DNA of 64,000 nt from assembly GCA_950295325.1 (NCBI GenBank), contig OX485807.1:17951666-18015665 (forward strand), read 5' to 3'. The stretch comes from Polytrichum commune (taxonomy: Eukaryota > Streptophyta > Polytrichopsida > Polytrichales > Polytrichaceae). The translations under genes and the position numbers were made by a program. Every line of letters starts with the position of its first letter. The first letter of the stretch is position 1. Positions 50,107 through 59,952 of the stretch are shown piece by piece. Under the pieces are notes generated by a model, which was given only the letters and a program-made list of their open reading frames with translations, made no database searches and was not told the origin of the DNA.

Positions 50107-50178
50107 GGGCCGGTTCACATGGGGTCTCAAGTCCCACTCATGTTAGCAAGTCCCAACATGGAGGCAAATTCTATGTGC
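50107..50178 (-). mobile_element. Fragment of PIF/Harbinger-like MITE (right end)
   Basis: GGGCCGGTTCACATGGGG preceded by TTA, then a match to the reverse complement of about 3630-3700 ('agcaagtcccaacatggaggcaaatt'). Only the right end of the family is present; R1 follows at once. Confidence 0.65.
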
Positions 50179-50179
50179 A

Positions 50180-50555
50180 TAATTTGGTTACTTATTTTAA
50201 ACGGACACATGTATTTGAATGGTATGTGGTACGGTGTGACACTTAAGAATGGATACCAAGAAGACACATGTTCAAAACAATTAGATTGTGCACATCTCAA
50301 AATATAATAACCGTTCTAGGCTCAATAGTCATCATAGTTGTGTGTGTGTGTGAAGGGGGGGGGGGTGTATAATAAGCACAAAGAACTTTTCTTTGATAAA
50401 TGATGGATATGTTCATATGAGCTCCAAAAATTGTGAGGAAAATGGTTGCAACTTTGATTGAGACTTGCTAACCATCTTGCACTAATCACATGTTCCGTAT
50501 CCCTAGGAGAAGCGGGCTAATAAAAAAAGAAGTAACCATTTAAGGCCCATTTACC
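50180..50555 (-). repeat. R1 dispersed repeat, near-full copy
   Basis: Runs from 'cggacacatgtatttgaatgg' through 'aagaatggataccaagaagacacatg', 'gctcaatagtcatc' and 'gaggaaaatgg' to 'gaagtaaccatttaaggccca'. A (TG)n and poly-G insertion lies at about 50338-50369. It lies just before the LINE 3' end. Confidence 0.7.
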
Positions 50556-50612
50556 TTATCATATGGAGCTGCAAGTTCCCCACAATAGGACCACATACTT
50601 GTCTTATTTTTT

Positions 50613-50841
50613 GGGGGAGGGGACATATAGAGAGAGAAACAACTTCGGTCTCCGAAGGAGACCGACGTGAATTAAGTGTCTGTTCGATCTACCTTCAATC
50701 CCAAGCCCACAGGACAGAGGTATGAAGGAGAAGATCTACTCCCCCCTTTCGAGAGTAGACACTTTAGACACAAGAAACCAATAATGTAACTACGCCTAAT
50801 ATAATACCCCTTGCCCCTTACCCTATCTTTAAAGTTTTGAG
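50613..50841 (-). other. LINE 3' UTR
   Basis: About 230 bases between the ORF2 stop (TAA, complement of 50842-50844) and the A6 tail. The end nearest the tail is A/G- then C-rich and contains the stem-loop at 50646-50664. LINE 3' UTRs carry the sequence recognised by the element's own reverse transcriptase. Confidence 0.7.
50646..50664 (-). other. 3'-terminal stem-loop of LINE
   Basis: CGGTCTCC-GAA-GGAGACCG is a perfect 8-bp stem with a 3-base loop, about 35 bases from the A-tail. Stringent LINEs use a 3' hairpin for template recognition; that role is inferred. Confidence 0.7.
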
Positions 50842-51018
50842 TTATGGGGGGTCTGGATTTTGGGGGAGTGGTTGGTGGTTTTCAATTCTCCTTTTATGGA
50901 GGAGAATAGACATAGCATATTGTATTGCAATGGTGTTAATGTTTTTGAAGGTATTTTTGATGGTGGCCATAGGTATTTTGAAGTTGGTCTCTAGTGTTTT
51001 CATAGATGGGGTGTGGGC

Positions 51019-51294
51019 AGTCGCTCTGGCCCCAGCAGTGATGACAATAAGTGGTTCAATTTTCCATCCTTTGGAAGCAATGCTGGCAATTAGTGGGCTG
51101 TATTTGTTATTTTTTGCTTCAATTGCTTCTGGGGAGAATCTGTCATTGCAATATGTGAATTCAATGAATTGTATGGTAAGGTTAGGGTCGACATCGTTGG
51201 GGGGGGGGGCATTTTGATATGTTAGTCCTTTAACACATAGGATATCAGGTCTAAATCTTGCGTTACAGTGACATCTTTGTGTACTACATGTGCA
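51019..51294 (-). other. RLE-like endonuclease domain (ORF2 C-terminus)
   Basis: Follows the CCHC knuckle. RPD (51244-51252) is followed 27 residues later by EFT (Glu at 51160-51162) and then by an EAxNNKY segment, as in the PD-(D/E)XK restriction-like endonucleases of R2, NeSL and CRE LINEs, where the catalytic lysine is displaced downstream. A hydrophobic PLIVITAGA strand comes next. RLE nicks target DNA. By-eye assignment; a structure-based comparison would settle it. Confidence 0.65.
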
Positions 51295-51462
51295 GGGGAG
51301 TAGCCAATTGGGGACTGTGTTTTCTTGGGGATTGTTATTGAAGGTGCCAACATTCATGAGAGTAAAGCATCGGGATTTTTCTGATGAGATTAGGAGCTTC
51401 CTAATTTCTCCGACTGCTTTGTTATGTCTTTTAACTCTAAGTGAGTGTATATGTTGGTGTTT

Positions 51463-51519
51463 ACATGTAAGTAATACATGTATCCATGTATCTGGTTCAT
51501 TTGAGTTGCATATGGGGCA
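51463..51519 (-). other. CCHC zinc knuckle
   Basis: CPIC, nine residues, His, four residues, Cys. This closely matches the CX2CX(7-8)HX4C motif that precedes RLE in early-branching LINEs. It is also compatible with the zf-RVT type found in plant L1 elements. Confidence 0.75.
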
Positions 51520-51879
51520 CATGATAGTGAGAAATCTTCGGTGGCCAAAAAACATTTGTTTTCTCGCATTACCCATGTAGGTTCCTGTGCGGAATTTGAT
51601 GAGGCATGATTTTTGTTTGTCGGTGATAGCGGGATTTGTCCAGAATTCGTTTGACAACTCATTGTCTATATCTATGTTTTCTGTCCATTTACGGGTGTTG
51701 GGGGTTTGTGTAGCCATGATTGCTAGGTTCGTTTCCCTGTCATATTTTTTAATTTGTTTTTCTAGAAATCTAACTGGGCCTTTGTCCGGAACGTCTTCCA
51801 TCGAGGCCCATACGTCTTTTTGGTAATAGTAAGGGGTGGCGTGGGCATGTTCGTATGGGTGGGCGGCAGTTCTGTGCTC

Positions 51880-52320
51880 TAATTCTAATCCTTTTTTGGC
51901 TAGTTTGTCTGCTTTTTCATTGCCTTCAATGTTGACGTGTGCTCTAACTTTGTATAGTGTAATTGGTTGTGTCATTTTTTGAAGAATTTTAACCATGGAG
52001 GCTAATGTGGTTTGGTCTGGGTGACTATTATGAAGTGTGGGGTGTTTAATTTGAGTGTTAAGTAGGTATAATACATTTAGACTGTCTGTGAATATGTATG
52101 CGGGTTCGTTGGGAAACTGTGCGTTGATAATGCTTAGTGCTTCGTGTATAGCAATCATTTCTGCTCGTAATATGTTTTGATGTCCATGTAATCTATTGGC
52201 GATGTTTAGCCCTTTGGGGCTGTAGATACCGTATCCAGCTCTTTCTCTTTTCCATTCCCCGGGGGCTATTTCTTTGGGTTTCATAAAGGAGCCATCAGTG
52301 TAGTAGCTGAATTGGGGGTG
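51880..52320 (-). other. RNase H domain
   Basis: Type I RNase H fold with motifs YYTDGSF, LRAEMIAIHEAL, YIFTDSLNVL and HVNIEGNEKADKLAK. The four catalytic acids Asp, Glu, Asp and Asp are all present, as is the conserved His before the last motif. It removes the RNA strand of the cDNA hybrid. In LINEs it is found in the I, R1, LOA and Dualen clades and in some plant L1. Confidence 0.9.
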
Positions 52321-53724
52321 GAATTTTAGTGGTAGGTTTGTTTGGTAGTTTGGGAGTTGTGGGATGGGGATGTTATCGTTTGGGGGTATATTTGGGTAGT
52401 TTGATTTAGACCATTTTTTACTAGAGTTCACTGTGATGTTTGAAAGGGTGGGTGGTGCAATTTGGGTGTGACTTTGTAGTATTTGGAGATTGTCTGCTAT
52501 GTCCTTTAGTAGTTTCATTTGTTCATAGGTGCCTATGTTATTGTTTTGGTGGTGGATACAAAATATTTTAGGGTAGACGGTTCTTTTCTTGTAATATTGA
52601 GTTCGGGAGGTATTGTGGGTTCTTCATATGCAATCGTATCGGCTGCAAAGTGGGCAATTATGTGTGTGTCCAGGAATGGACCTACGGGCGGGTTTGGGTT
52701 TTTGTACCAGTCGGTATCCGGAGATATAAGTATAGTGATTGTATGTGGATCATTTTGGGCCGCCATTCGAGCCCAGTGAATGGCTTGTTGTAGGTTTGTT
52801 TCGTTGTGGGGGTGAGTGTATCCTATTCCTTGCCATTTGTGGTCAAATGTTTTCCCTAAGGATCCAAATATTATGTCACGCGAGAATGGCGAGTAGAAAT
52901 GGGTGAGTTGTGTGGGGCATGTCACTGGGGATGAGAAGTATGACTGGTTGATATTGAATGTGGTTATTAGGAGATCCAATATTGGGGTTGGTATTGTATA
53001 TTGGGCACGTTTGAGTGGGTCACTTTTCGGGATTCGGTATTTGTATCTTTGATATAACCAGACAATTTCGGTTTCGAAAGATTGGGTGGGCGGTTCTAGC
53101 CCATGTGTGGTGTTTTTTGCCAATTGGTATTGTTTCCATAACCACATTAGTCTAGTTTTCGGGATGGTGATGAGGTGCCTACCATTATCCTCGTATATGT
53201 GAGCGACGTCAAATTGTATTTGGATTGTATCGGAGTTGGTTTCGATGTCATTTTCTGGGTTGCATTCATTAATAGAGATATGTGCTAGTGGGATTATATT
53301 GGTAGGTATGACATATCTCGTGTCTCTTTGTTGTTATGTGGAGAAGTGGGCATTAATAATGTTTGAGAAGTATTTGTGTTGTCTTTCCGTGTGGTAGTGG
53401 GTAAGTAGGGCGGTGTTGTGGTTGCAAGTGTTGGCATCGCAATAGGGATATAGGTCCCTTGGGGTTTGCCATTTGTTGTATGTGTGGTTATTTGTTGTAG
53501 TCCATTGACATAGGTATGACGTGACTGTTCTTTTTATTCCGTTATGGTCGGTAGATTGTTTTTGTTTGTGATCCAGTATTTTGTATTGTCGAGGGTCCTT
53601 AAGTATGTTGTTGGGGGGAGGGGGTAGAGGGGGGATGGGAGGGTTTGGGGGGTGTACGGGGGGAGTTGGTAGGTGAAGTAGAATGTTATGGTGTCTTAGT
53701 ATATATTTGTCTTTGAGGGATCTG

Positions 53725-53790
53725 GGCAGATGGTGTCGTTGGCATGGTAGGGGGCATTCGTGGTTACAGGGAGGTTGGCAAAATAGTTGA
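53725..53790 (-). other. Cys/His-rich cluster between RT and RNase H
   Basis: Reads CQPPCNHECPLPCQRHH: four Cys at four-residue spacing, then HisHis. It is probably metal-binding; it may act in nucleic-acid binding. Not a known named motif to me. Confidence 0.5.
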
Positions 53791-54529
53791 TTAGCAATGT
53801 TTAGTGCACTTTGGATGAGTTTGGAGGGGGTGGAGTGGTAGATTTTGAATTCATCTAGGTTCATTAGTGTGGAGCCATTAGGCATGGTAATTTGGTCTAG
53901 TGTTGTTATATTATGTATGAGCAATTTGTGTAATAGTTTAAGTGAAGTGTTGGGGTTTAGACCTTGTAGCATTTGTGCTTCTTGCATCCATGCGTTTTCG
54001 AGTGGGGATGGGTGTATGAGGAAGTTGTTTATTGTACTTTTAAGGTGGATTCCGACTTTATGCTTAAGCAGAATTCTAGTGATAGGTGATCTAACACAGT
54101 GGTGGTATTTAATACGGGTAATTTCTTTAGAACCTCCGTATTTGGCAAATATAAATTGTGTTAAGCCGGTATAAATTTTCCCAATACGGTCTTTGTCGTT
54201 AAGGGCATTTTGTAGTTGCTCTCCAATACACCGTAGATAGGCATTTTGTAGTGAAAATGCTTCAATTCCAAATAGGTTGTGGGAGAGTTGTGTAGCAATA
54301 TTAGATGTGCATTTGGGTATTCCGCATATTGTTTTATGGAGTGCGATGATCTTTTTGTCAAGTTTTTTTATGGCTGGTATGGAGTATGGTACTGCATAAA
54401 AGCTATATGCTATTCCAGCGCGTATGACTGTATCAGCCATGTTGATTTTTTGTTTCATAGTGGCTGGACATGCTACGAGGGCTTGACATTGTTTGGTTAT
54501 TTTAGCTGTAGTGGTATTTATTTGTGTTT

Positions 54530-55520
54530 TCCACTTGAGTGATGGTGCAAGATTTATTCCTAGGTATGTGTAGGGTTCGTGTTGGTTTAGGACTGGTATA
54601 GGTTGGTTTCTATAGTTTATGTTGGTGGATTGGATTAGGGCCTTGAAGGTTGTGGGGTTAAGTTTAGATTTGCTTGGACATCTTGTTACTACGCATTTTG
54701 GTATTCCTAGATCCATTCCTGCCCATTTGCAGAATTTGTCTAGTTTATGTAATTGTGTTTATAGTGTCTCTAGTTTGTTGGCTATTGCTGTAAGATCATC
54801 TGCATATGCTGCTGATGAGATTTTGATTCTAGATGTACCGAAAGTATATCCATTGTTTCCTTGTTGCAGCCATCTGAGTAGGGGCTCTAGAAATATGATG
54901 AATAAGTATGGGCTAAGGGTATCGCCTTGTATTGTACCTCTTTGGATATGGATTGGTAGGGTTTTTCTGAAGTGTTCGCCAGTAAATATGGTTGAAGATT
55001 GTGAGTATATGTTTCCTATGAGGTTTATTGAGTCAGTGGGGTAACCCAAGTCTTTCATTATGGCTAAGAGTCTGGCGTGGTCAATGGAGCCAAAGGCGTT
55101 TTTGAAGTCAATGTAGAGAATATATATATCTTGATTTGTGAGTCTTGCGTCTTCAAGCGCTGCGATTAGTATTTGGATTTGTCTGGAGGTGCTTCTTTCT
55201 GCTCTGAACCCTTCTTGGCTATCGTGTAGTATTTGGTATCTTTCTCCGTATGCTGATAGGATAGAGGTTAGTGTACTTATGTAAAATTTATATATGGTGT
55301 TAGCTAGTGCAATAGGTCTGTGATTTGTTAGTTGTGATGGGTTGCTTTTTTTGTATAATAAAACTGTTAGGCTAGTTTTCCATGATGCGGGAATTTGTTT
55401 TTGTTTATAGCAGTGCTTAAAGAATAGGAAAAGTAGTTTGTAAAAGCGCGGAGGCATATTTTTGAGAATTGAGTTGGGAATTTTGTCTGGGCCTGGGGCT
55501 TTATTATTATTTAGGTTTTT
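54530..55520 (-). other. Reverse transcriptase domain
   Basis: All core motifs are present: KAPGPDKIP (motif 0/1), NHRPIALANTIYKFY (motif 2), QEGFRAERS, LYIDFKNAFGSIDH (motif A), GTIQGDTLSPYLF (motif B), AAYADDL (motif C, catalytic YADD), a motif D Trp-Gly-Leu-Lys pattern and YLGINL (motif E). The reading frame is single from 55829 but interrupted by a TAA at 54759-54761, between motifs C and D. That stop lies where a Gln codon (CAA) would fit a single C-to-T change. Confidence 0.95.
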
Positions 55521-56439
55521 AAGACAGAAGTCGTAGGTTTCTTGATCAAAGTATGTGTGTAAGGGAATTTGGGGTTCTCCTCGTTTGTCAATTGTATACC
55601 CTTCTAGGTCGTGCCATGGGTATTGTCTGACTCCACATGTACAGTGAAATGGGTGTGTATTTTGATTGTGGCACGTGGGGACTGTTCGGCGGTTACTGAT
55701 GGATTGTTGTGCGTAAATCTCTGATGCAATGTATTCAGGGCTGGTTAATATGTTATTTTGTCTATCAATGATGGAGTCAAGAGGTGAAGTTTCAGTGTTT
55801 TTGAAGACTTTACGGTTTATTTTCTTGGGTTTTTTTCATATATTTGGCGGTATTTCGATACGGCTTTTAGAATGCAGTCTCTAGTATATTTTGTGGTGAT
55901 TTTTCTGGCTTCTTTATTTGTAGTTTTTGCGAGGGCCGCTATTATGTTAATCCTTTCATCAGGGGATGCTGTTGTAGCAGGTGGATGCGGGATGTTGACG
56001 TGTTGGTGGTTTCGGATATCGGTTAGGATGGGGTGCACTAGCCAGCTTGGGTCATGTTGTGCTATGTAAATGGCTTTTCTGATGAGGTGATATGTGTTGA
56101 GGTGTTTTTTCCATTCTCTAGCTTGTTTGCGAGGTAGAAAACCGCCTTGTGGCGATGTTCTGGTTGTGAGGTTGGGTAGTGGGTCTGCTTTACAGGTTTT
56201 TTCGATTGTTTCTGATATTTTGTTTATAATGTAGTCGAGTGATGCACAAGCATCTAGCCATTGATCAGGTGTTAAGTGTTGGTGGTTTTCTAGTAGTGTG
56301 ATAAGTTCTTTAAGTTGGGTGGAGTTTTTTCAAAGAATATTGTGTTAAATTTTTCTAGGTTTTCAGGTGATATCGGGTTCAGTATTCTAGTTGGTGGGGT
56401 GTTTGTAGGGGGTGGGGGTCTGGCTATAAGTGTGTTGTG

Positions 56440-57215
56440 TGGGATGTGTAATGTGACCGGATAGTGATCAGAATTTAGATTCATGTTTGTGTTTGTAGTG
56501 GAGGTAAATTTGCTGTTGTCTGGGGAGTGAATGTAGAAACCATCTATTAGGCTTGATGATGTGTAGTTGTAGCCACCTTGTCTTGAGATACTAGTGTTGG
56601 TTTGAATATATTCTAAGTTGAGAGATGTGGTGAAGTTTTTCCATTGGAAGTCTTCTTCTTGTGGGGGGGTGTTAGTGTTGTTATTTTGTCTGCCCCTGAG
56701 TGCAATATCTCTGTTAAAGTCACCGCAGAGTATATATATGTGATTGGGGTGTATAGTGATTTCGTTAGTGATTTCGTTCTTAAGGTGTGGGATAAGACAT
56801 GTGTCTTCTAAGTACGTGGGCATATACATGTGTATGATTAGCCAAGGTATTAGTGGGTGGTTATTTATTTTTATTATTTGGAGATATGGGGAGATGTTTG
56901 CTGGTGTGGGGATTTTGGTGACATTTCCCGGGAGTGCATATTTATGATGGATAAGTGTAAGTAGGCCACCTCTTCCAGGGGTATAAGGCATCATTTGTTG
57001 GATGCACCTTGTGAGTGCGTGTGTGTTGTTGAAAATGAGTTTGAATTCCGGGAATAGGTTTTGTATATATTTCGTAGATTTGTTTGCAGTAAGTTTGGTT
57101 TCTTGGATATGTACAATTGCTGTGTTGTTTAGAGAGTTGTTTATTAAGCTTTGTAGGTTTGGTAATGATGTGTTGAGTGATGACGCATTCCAAGTTATTA
57201 TGGTCGTTTCATGTT
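56440..57215 (-). other. AP-type endonuclease domain
   Basis: Contains the exonuclease-endonuclease-phosphatase signatures in order: TWNASSL (Asn), IQETKL (catalytic Glu), GRGG, IIHMYMP (Tyr), LCGDFNRD (Asp and Asn), SLIDGFYI and LNSDHYPV (Ser-Asp-His). It nicks the target strand to prime reverse transcription. It begins about 220 residues after the 2A motif, and is intact with no lesion in this part. Confidence 0.93.
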
Positions 57216-57852
57216 CGGTGTTGGTGTTTATTCTTGTGATTGGTATGGGAGCGGCTGGGATTGGGGGTGGGTGTGAGTATTCGCTGATGTTTTCTAAACA
57301 TCTAAGTGTTTCGGTTATCAACTGGTTTGGGAGGAAAGGGAATTCTTTCTTGAGGGTGGTTGATGTAAGTGTAGTTACTTGGTTGTGGATGAATTCGTAT
57401 ATTTTTGCGTGTATTGAGTTTTGAGGGAGTATTATATGTTGATTGTTTCCTATGAACGTTGTGTAGGGGTGCGGTGTCAGTATGTGTCGCTCGGGGGGGT
57501 TGGTGAGGTTAGCTAGTCTAATGATTAATGTGTTGGTCCATATGTTATTAAAGTGGTAATTTTGGGGTTGGGCTAGCATGTTATTGCATATGTTTATTGC
57601 GGGGTGGATGGTAATAATTAGGGCGTATAGCATATGGGTTGGTGGCGATTGGTTTTGTGTTTGGGTATAATGGTGTAGATGTGGGTATGTAGTGATTGCT
57701 TGGGGGTGTAGTGGGTGTGTGTGTTTTAGGATAGGGGCGAATGTATTTGCTAGGTGTTGGTATTCAGGTTGTAGTTTTATAGTATTTGGGATAAAATACG
57801 TGTTGGCTCTTTTTTTGTGTGTAATAGGGTGTGTTCGTAGAATATCAGGCAT

Positions 57853-57876
57853 TGGTCCTGGGTTAAGTTCGATGTC
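57853..57876 (-). other. 2A-type ribosome-skipping motif
   Basis: Codons encode DIELNPGP, preceded by DILDLLKCG. This fits the full 2A consensus D(V/I)ExNPGP, with the usual upstream Leu-rich helix. At such sites the ribosome releases the nascent chain after Gly and restarts at Pro, separating two proteins from one frame. Skipping would free the leader from a product starting PMPDIL that carries the AP endonuclease and everything downstream. 2A motifs are known in some AP-type LINEs (trypanosome L1Tc/ingi, sea urchin and other invertebrate elements), usually near the start of the ORF. Codons 890-897 counted from 60543. Confidence 0.9.
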
Positions 57877-58152
57877 CCCGCATTTTAGTAGATCTAGTAT
57901 GTCAATGAAGTAATATCCGTAGAATTGAAGTGTTTTTGGTTTTCTCATATTTATTTTTAGATATTTCAAAAATGTGAATTTGGTTGTGGTAAAGAGGTTA
58001 GGCATAGCGGGTGTGGTTTTTTCTACTAGTTCTGGTGAGAAGTGTGACGTTGCATTGTTTGTAGGTAGTGGGTTTGTTACTGAGTTAGGTTTCCAATTTT
58101 TTATGAAGTGGTATGTGTTATTTATGTGGCGAGGCCGGTAGGCCGAGGCCAT
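57853..58152 (-). repeat. ORF2 leader module 3 (ends at 2A)
   Basis: A 100-residue module starting MASAYRPRH, with NW-KP at residues 19-22 and ending exactly with the Pro of the 2A motif. It aligns without gaps to module 2. The start codon lies in a 34-base, GC-rich block (58125-58158) identical to that of module 2. Confidence 0.8.
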
Positions 58153-58199
58153 TTTGTTATTTGGGTAGGGATTGTATTTTGAATATGGGTGTTTATATT

Positions 58200-58860
58200 T
58201 TTGGTAGGGTTTGTATTTAGGGTGGAGGTGGTATTTGGAGTGGGGGTAAGGTGTGGGTTTTAGGTACAAGTTGTATGTAGGGTGAGGCTTGTGAGATTTT
58301 GAGTTAGATTGGGTTGCTTGTTTTGGTTGGTACCTATACGCTTGTTGGTATTTGTGTTTTGGGTATATTTTGGTTTTTGGATGAAGTTTATGTTTTAGGT
58401 GGACTCTATGATTTGGATGAAGCTTGTCCCTTGGATGAAGATTATGCTTTAGGTGAGGGCTATATCTTGGATGAGAATAGTATTGTGGGTGGGACCGGGG
58501 TGTTTTTTGTTTTAGGTGGGAATCTTGTTGTGGGGGGGATGTTATATTTCCTAATTGAGTGGGTAAAGGGCGTGTTTTGTTTGTTTTTGGGTTTTTCATG
58601 TTTTTGGTTTTAATTATGGTAATCGGGTTGGGTGGGGTGTGTGTGATGTTACTAGGTTGTTTAGGTGTGAGGGGAGGTTTAGGTTTAGGTTGTGTATTGT
58701 GGTTAGGATGTAAACTATGCTTTGGATGTGATTTGAGTTTAGGGTGGAATCTATTTCTTGATGAGTACTTGTATTGTGAGAGAGGCCATTGTACTTTTTG
58801 TTTTGGATGCGTAGTGTGTTGTGTTCGGGGGTTGTATTTTGTGTAGTTGTTAGTGTGATT
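58200..58860 (-). repeat. Hexapeptide (18-bp) repeats in ORF2 leader
   Basis: Successive units of the form H-(P/L)-K-H-x-x, for example HLKHNL, HPRDKL, HPNHRV, HLKHKL, HPKTKI and YPKHKY. The period is 18 bases at DNA level, with diverged units. Similar runs follow modules 1 and 2 and lie before module 1. The long stop-free run in AT-rich DNA suggests it has been translated. Confidence 0.7.
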
Positions 58861-59148
58861 TGGTACATTTATAAGTTTTATATTTGATGTACTTGAAATA
58901 ATAGGGAAGTATCTATATAGGTTAGTTGTTTTTGGTTGTGTCTTACTTGGTTTTTGATTTTTGATGAATGTTAGTTTTGTTGTAGAGGGGATGTGGTGTA
59001 GGGTGGGTATTATGTTTTCTTGTTGTTTAGGTAGGGGGTGTGAGTTCACATAGTATTTAGGTACTTGATTTGTCATTAAGGTCGGTTTCCAGTTGGTGAG
59101 GTGATTTTTTCGGTTAGTTTTGTGGCGAGGCCGGTAGGCCGAGGCCAT
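58849..59148 (-). repeat. ORF2 leader module 2 (2A lost or absent)
   Basis: Starts MASAYRPRHKTNRKNHL and keeps NWKP, QQENIIP, STTKLTFIK and TTNLYRYFP. Aligned with module 3 its final residues read NVPNHTN where module 3 has the 2A NPGP, so skipping should not occur here. Its ATG is in the second copy of the conserved 34-base block (59121-59154). Confidence 0.75.
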
Positions 59149-59669
59149 TTTGTTTGTTGGGTGTTGTTTGTATTTTGAGTAGGGGTCGGGTTGTGAGTGG
59201 GGGTAGAGTACGGATTTCTGTCGGGGTTTATGTTTAGGATGTAGTCTATTTTGTTGGCATGCCTTTAGGTTAGGGTGGGTTCCTTGTTCATGATGTGGGT
59301 TATGTTTTGGATGAGATATGTGTGTTGAGTGGCTTATGTGTTTTGAGTGGGATCCATGTCTTGGATGAAGGTAGTTCATTGGGTGTGGTATGTGTTTTGG
59401 GTACTTTCCGTAATTTGGGGTGTGTGTAATGTTACTTGATTGTTTAGATGTGATGGGGGGATTTAGTTGTGGGTGTGGCCTTTGTTTAGGGTGTATCCTA
59501 TATTTTAGATGCGGTTTGGATGTAGGATGAAGTTCGTTTCTTGTGAGGTGCCTACATTGTGAGTGGGGCTGTTGTATTTTGTGTTTTGGATGAGAAGTAT
59601 AGTTTGGATGTGTGGTGTGTTTTGTTCGGAGAGTATGTTTTGGGTTGTTGTTGTGTGGGTGGTTAGTGT

Positions 59670-59952
59670 AATTTGGTTTGTTTATAGATATTTGATTTAC
59701 ATTTGTTGTACTTGAGGTAGAGGGGTAGTATTTATGTAGGTTAGTTGTTTTGATTTTTGGTATTTTAATGAGTGCACGGTTAATTGTAGGGGTAGTGTGA
59801 TGTTGGGCGGGTATTATGTTTTCTTGTTGTTTGGTTAAGGGGTATGCGTTTGCATAGTGTTTAGATATTTGGTTTGTTATTGGGGTAGGTTTCCAATTAG
59901 TGAGGTGGAGTTTGCGGTTAGTATTGTGGCGAAGCCGGTAGGCCAGGGCCAT
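59670..59952 (-). repeat. ORF2 leader module 1 and likely start codon
   Basis: Starts MALAYRLRHNTNRKLHL and keeps NWKP, QQENIIP and the TTNLHKYYP block; it ends PNYTN, again without NPGP, and is several residues shorter. The ATG (59950-59952) is the first in-frame methionine codon of ORF2, in a favourable AAAATGG context. The conserved block here (59925-59958) has about three differences from the other two copies. Confidence 0.72.

Noticed and set aside
50837-54542. Plus-strand open frames across the right-hand region (for example 50837-51217 and 53845-54174)
   Set aside because: They are antisense shadows of the LINE ORF2, whose minus-strand translation shows unmistakable catalytic motifs.
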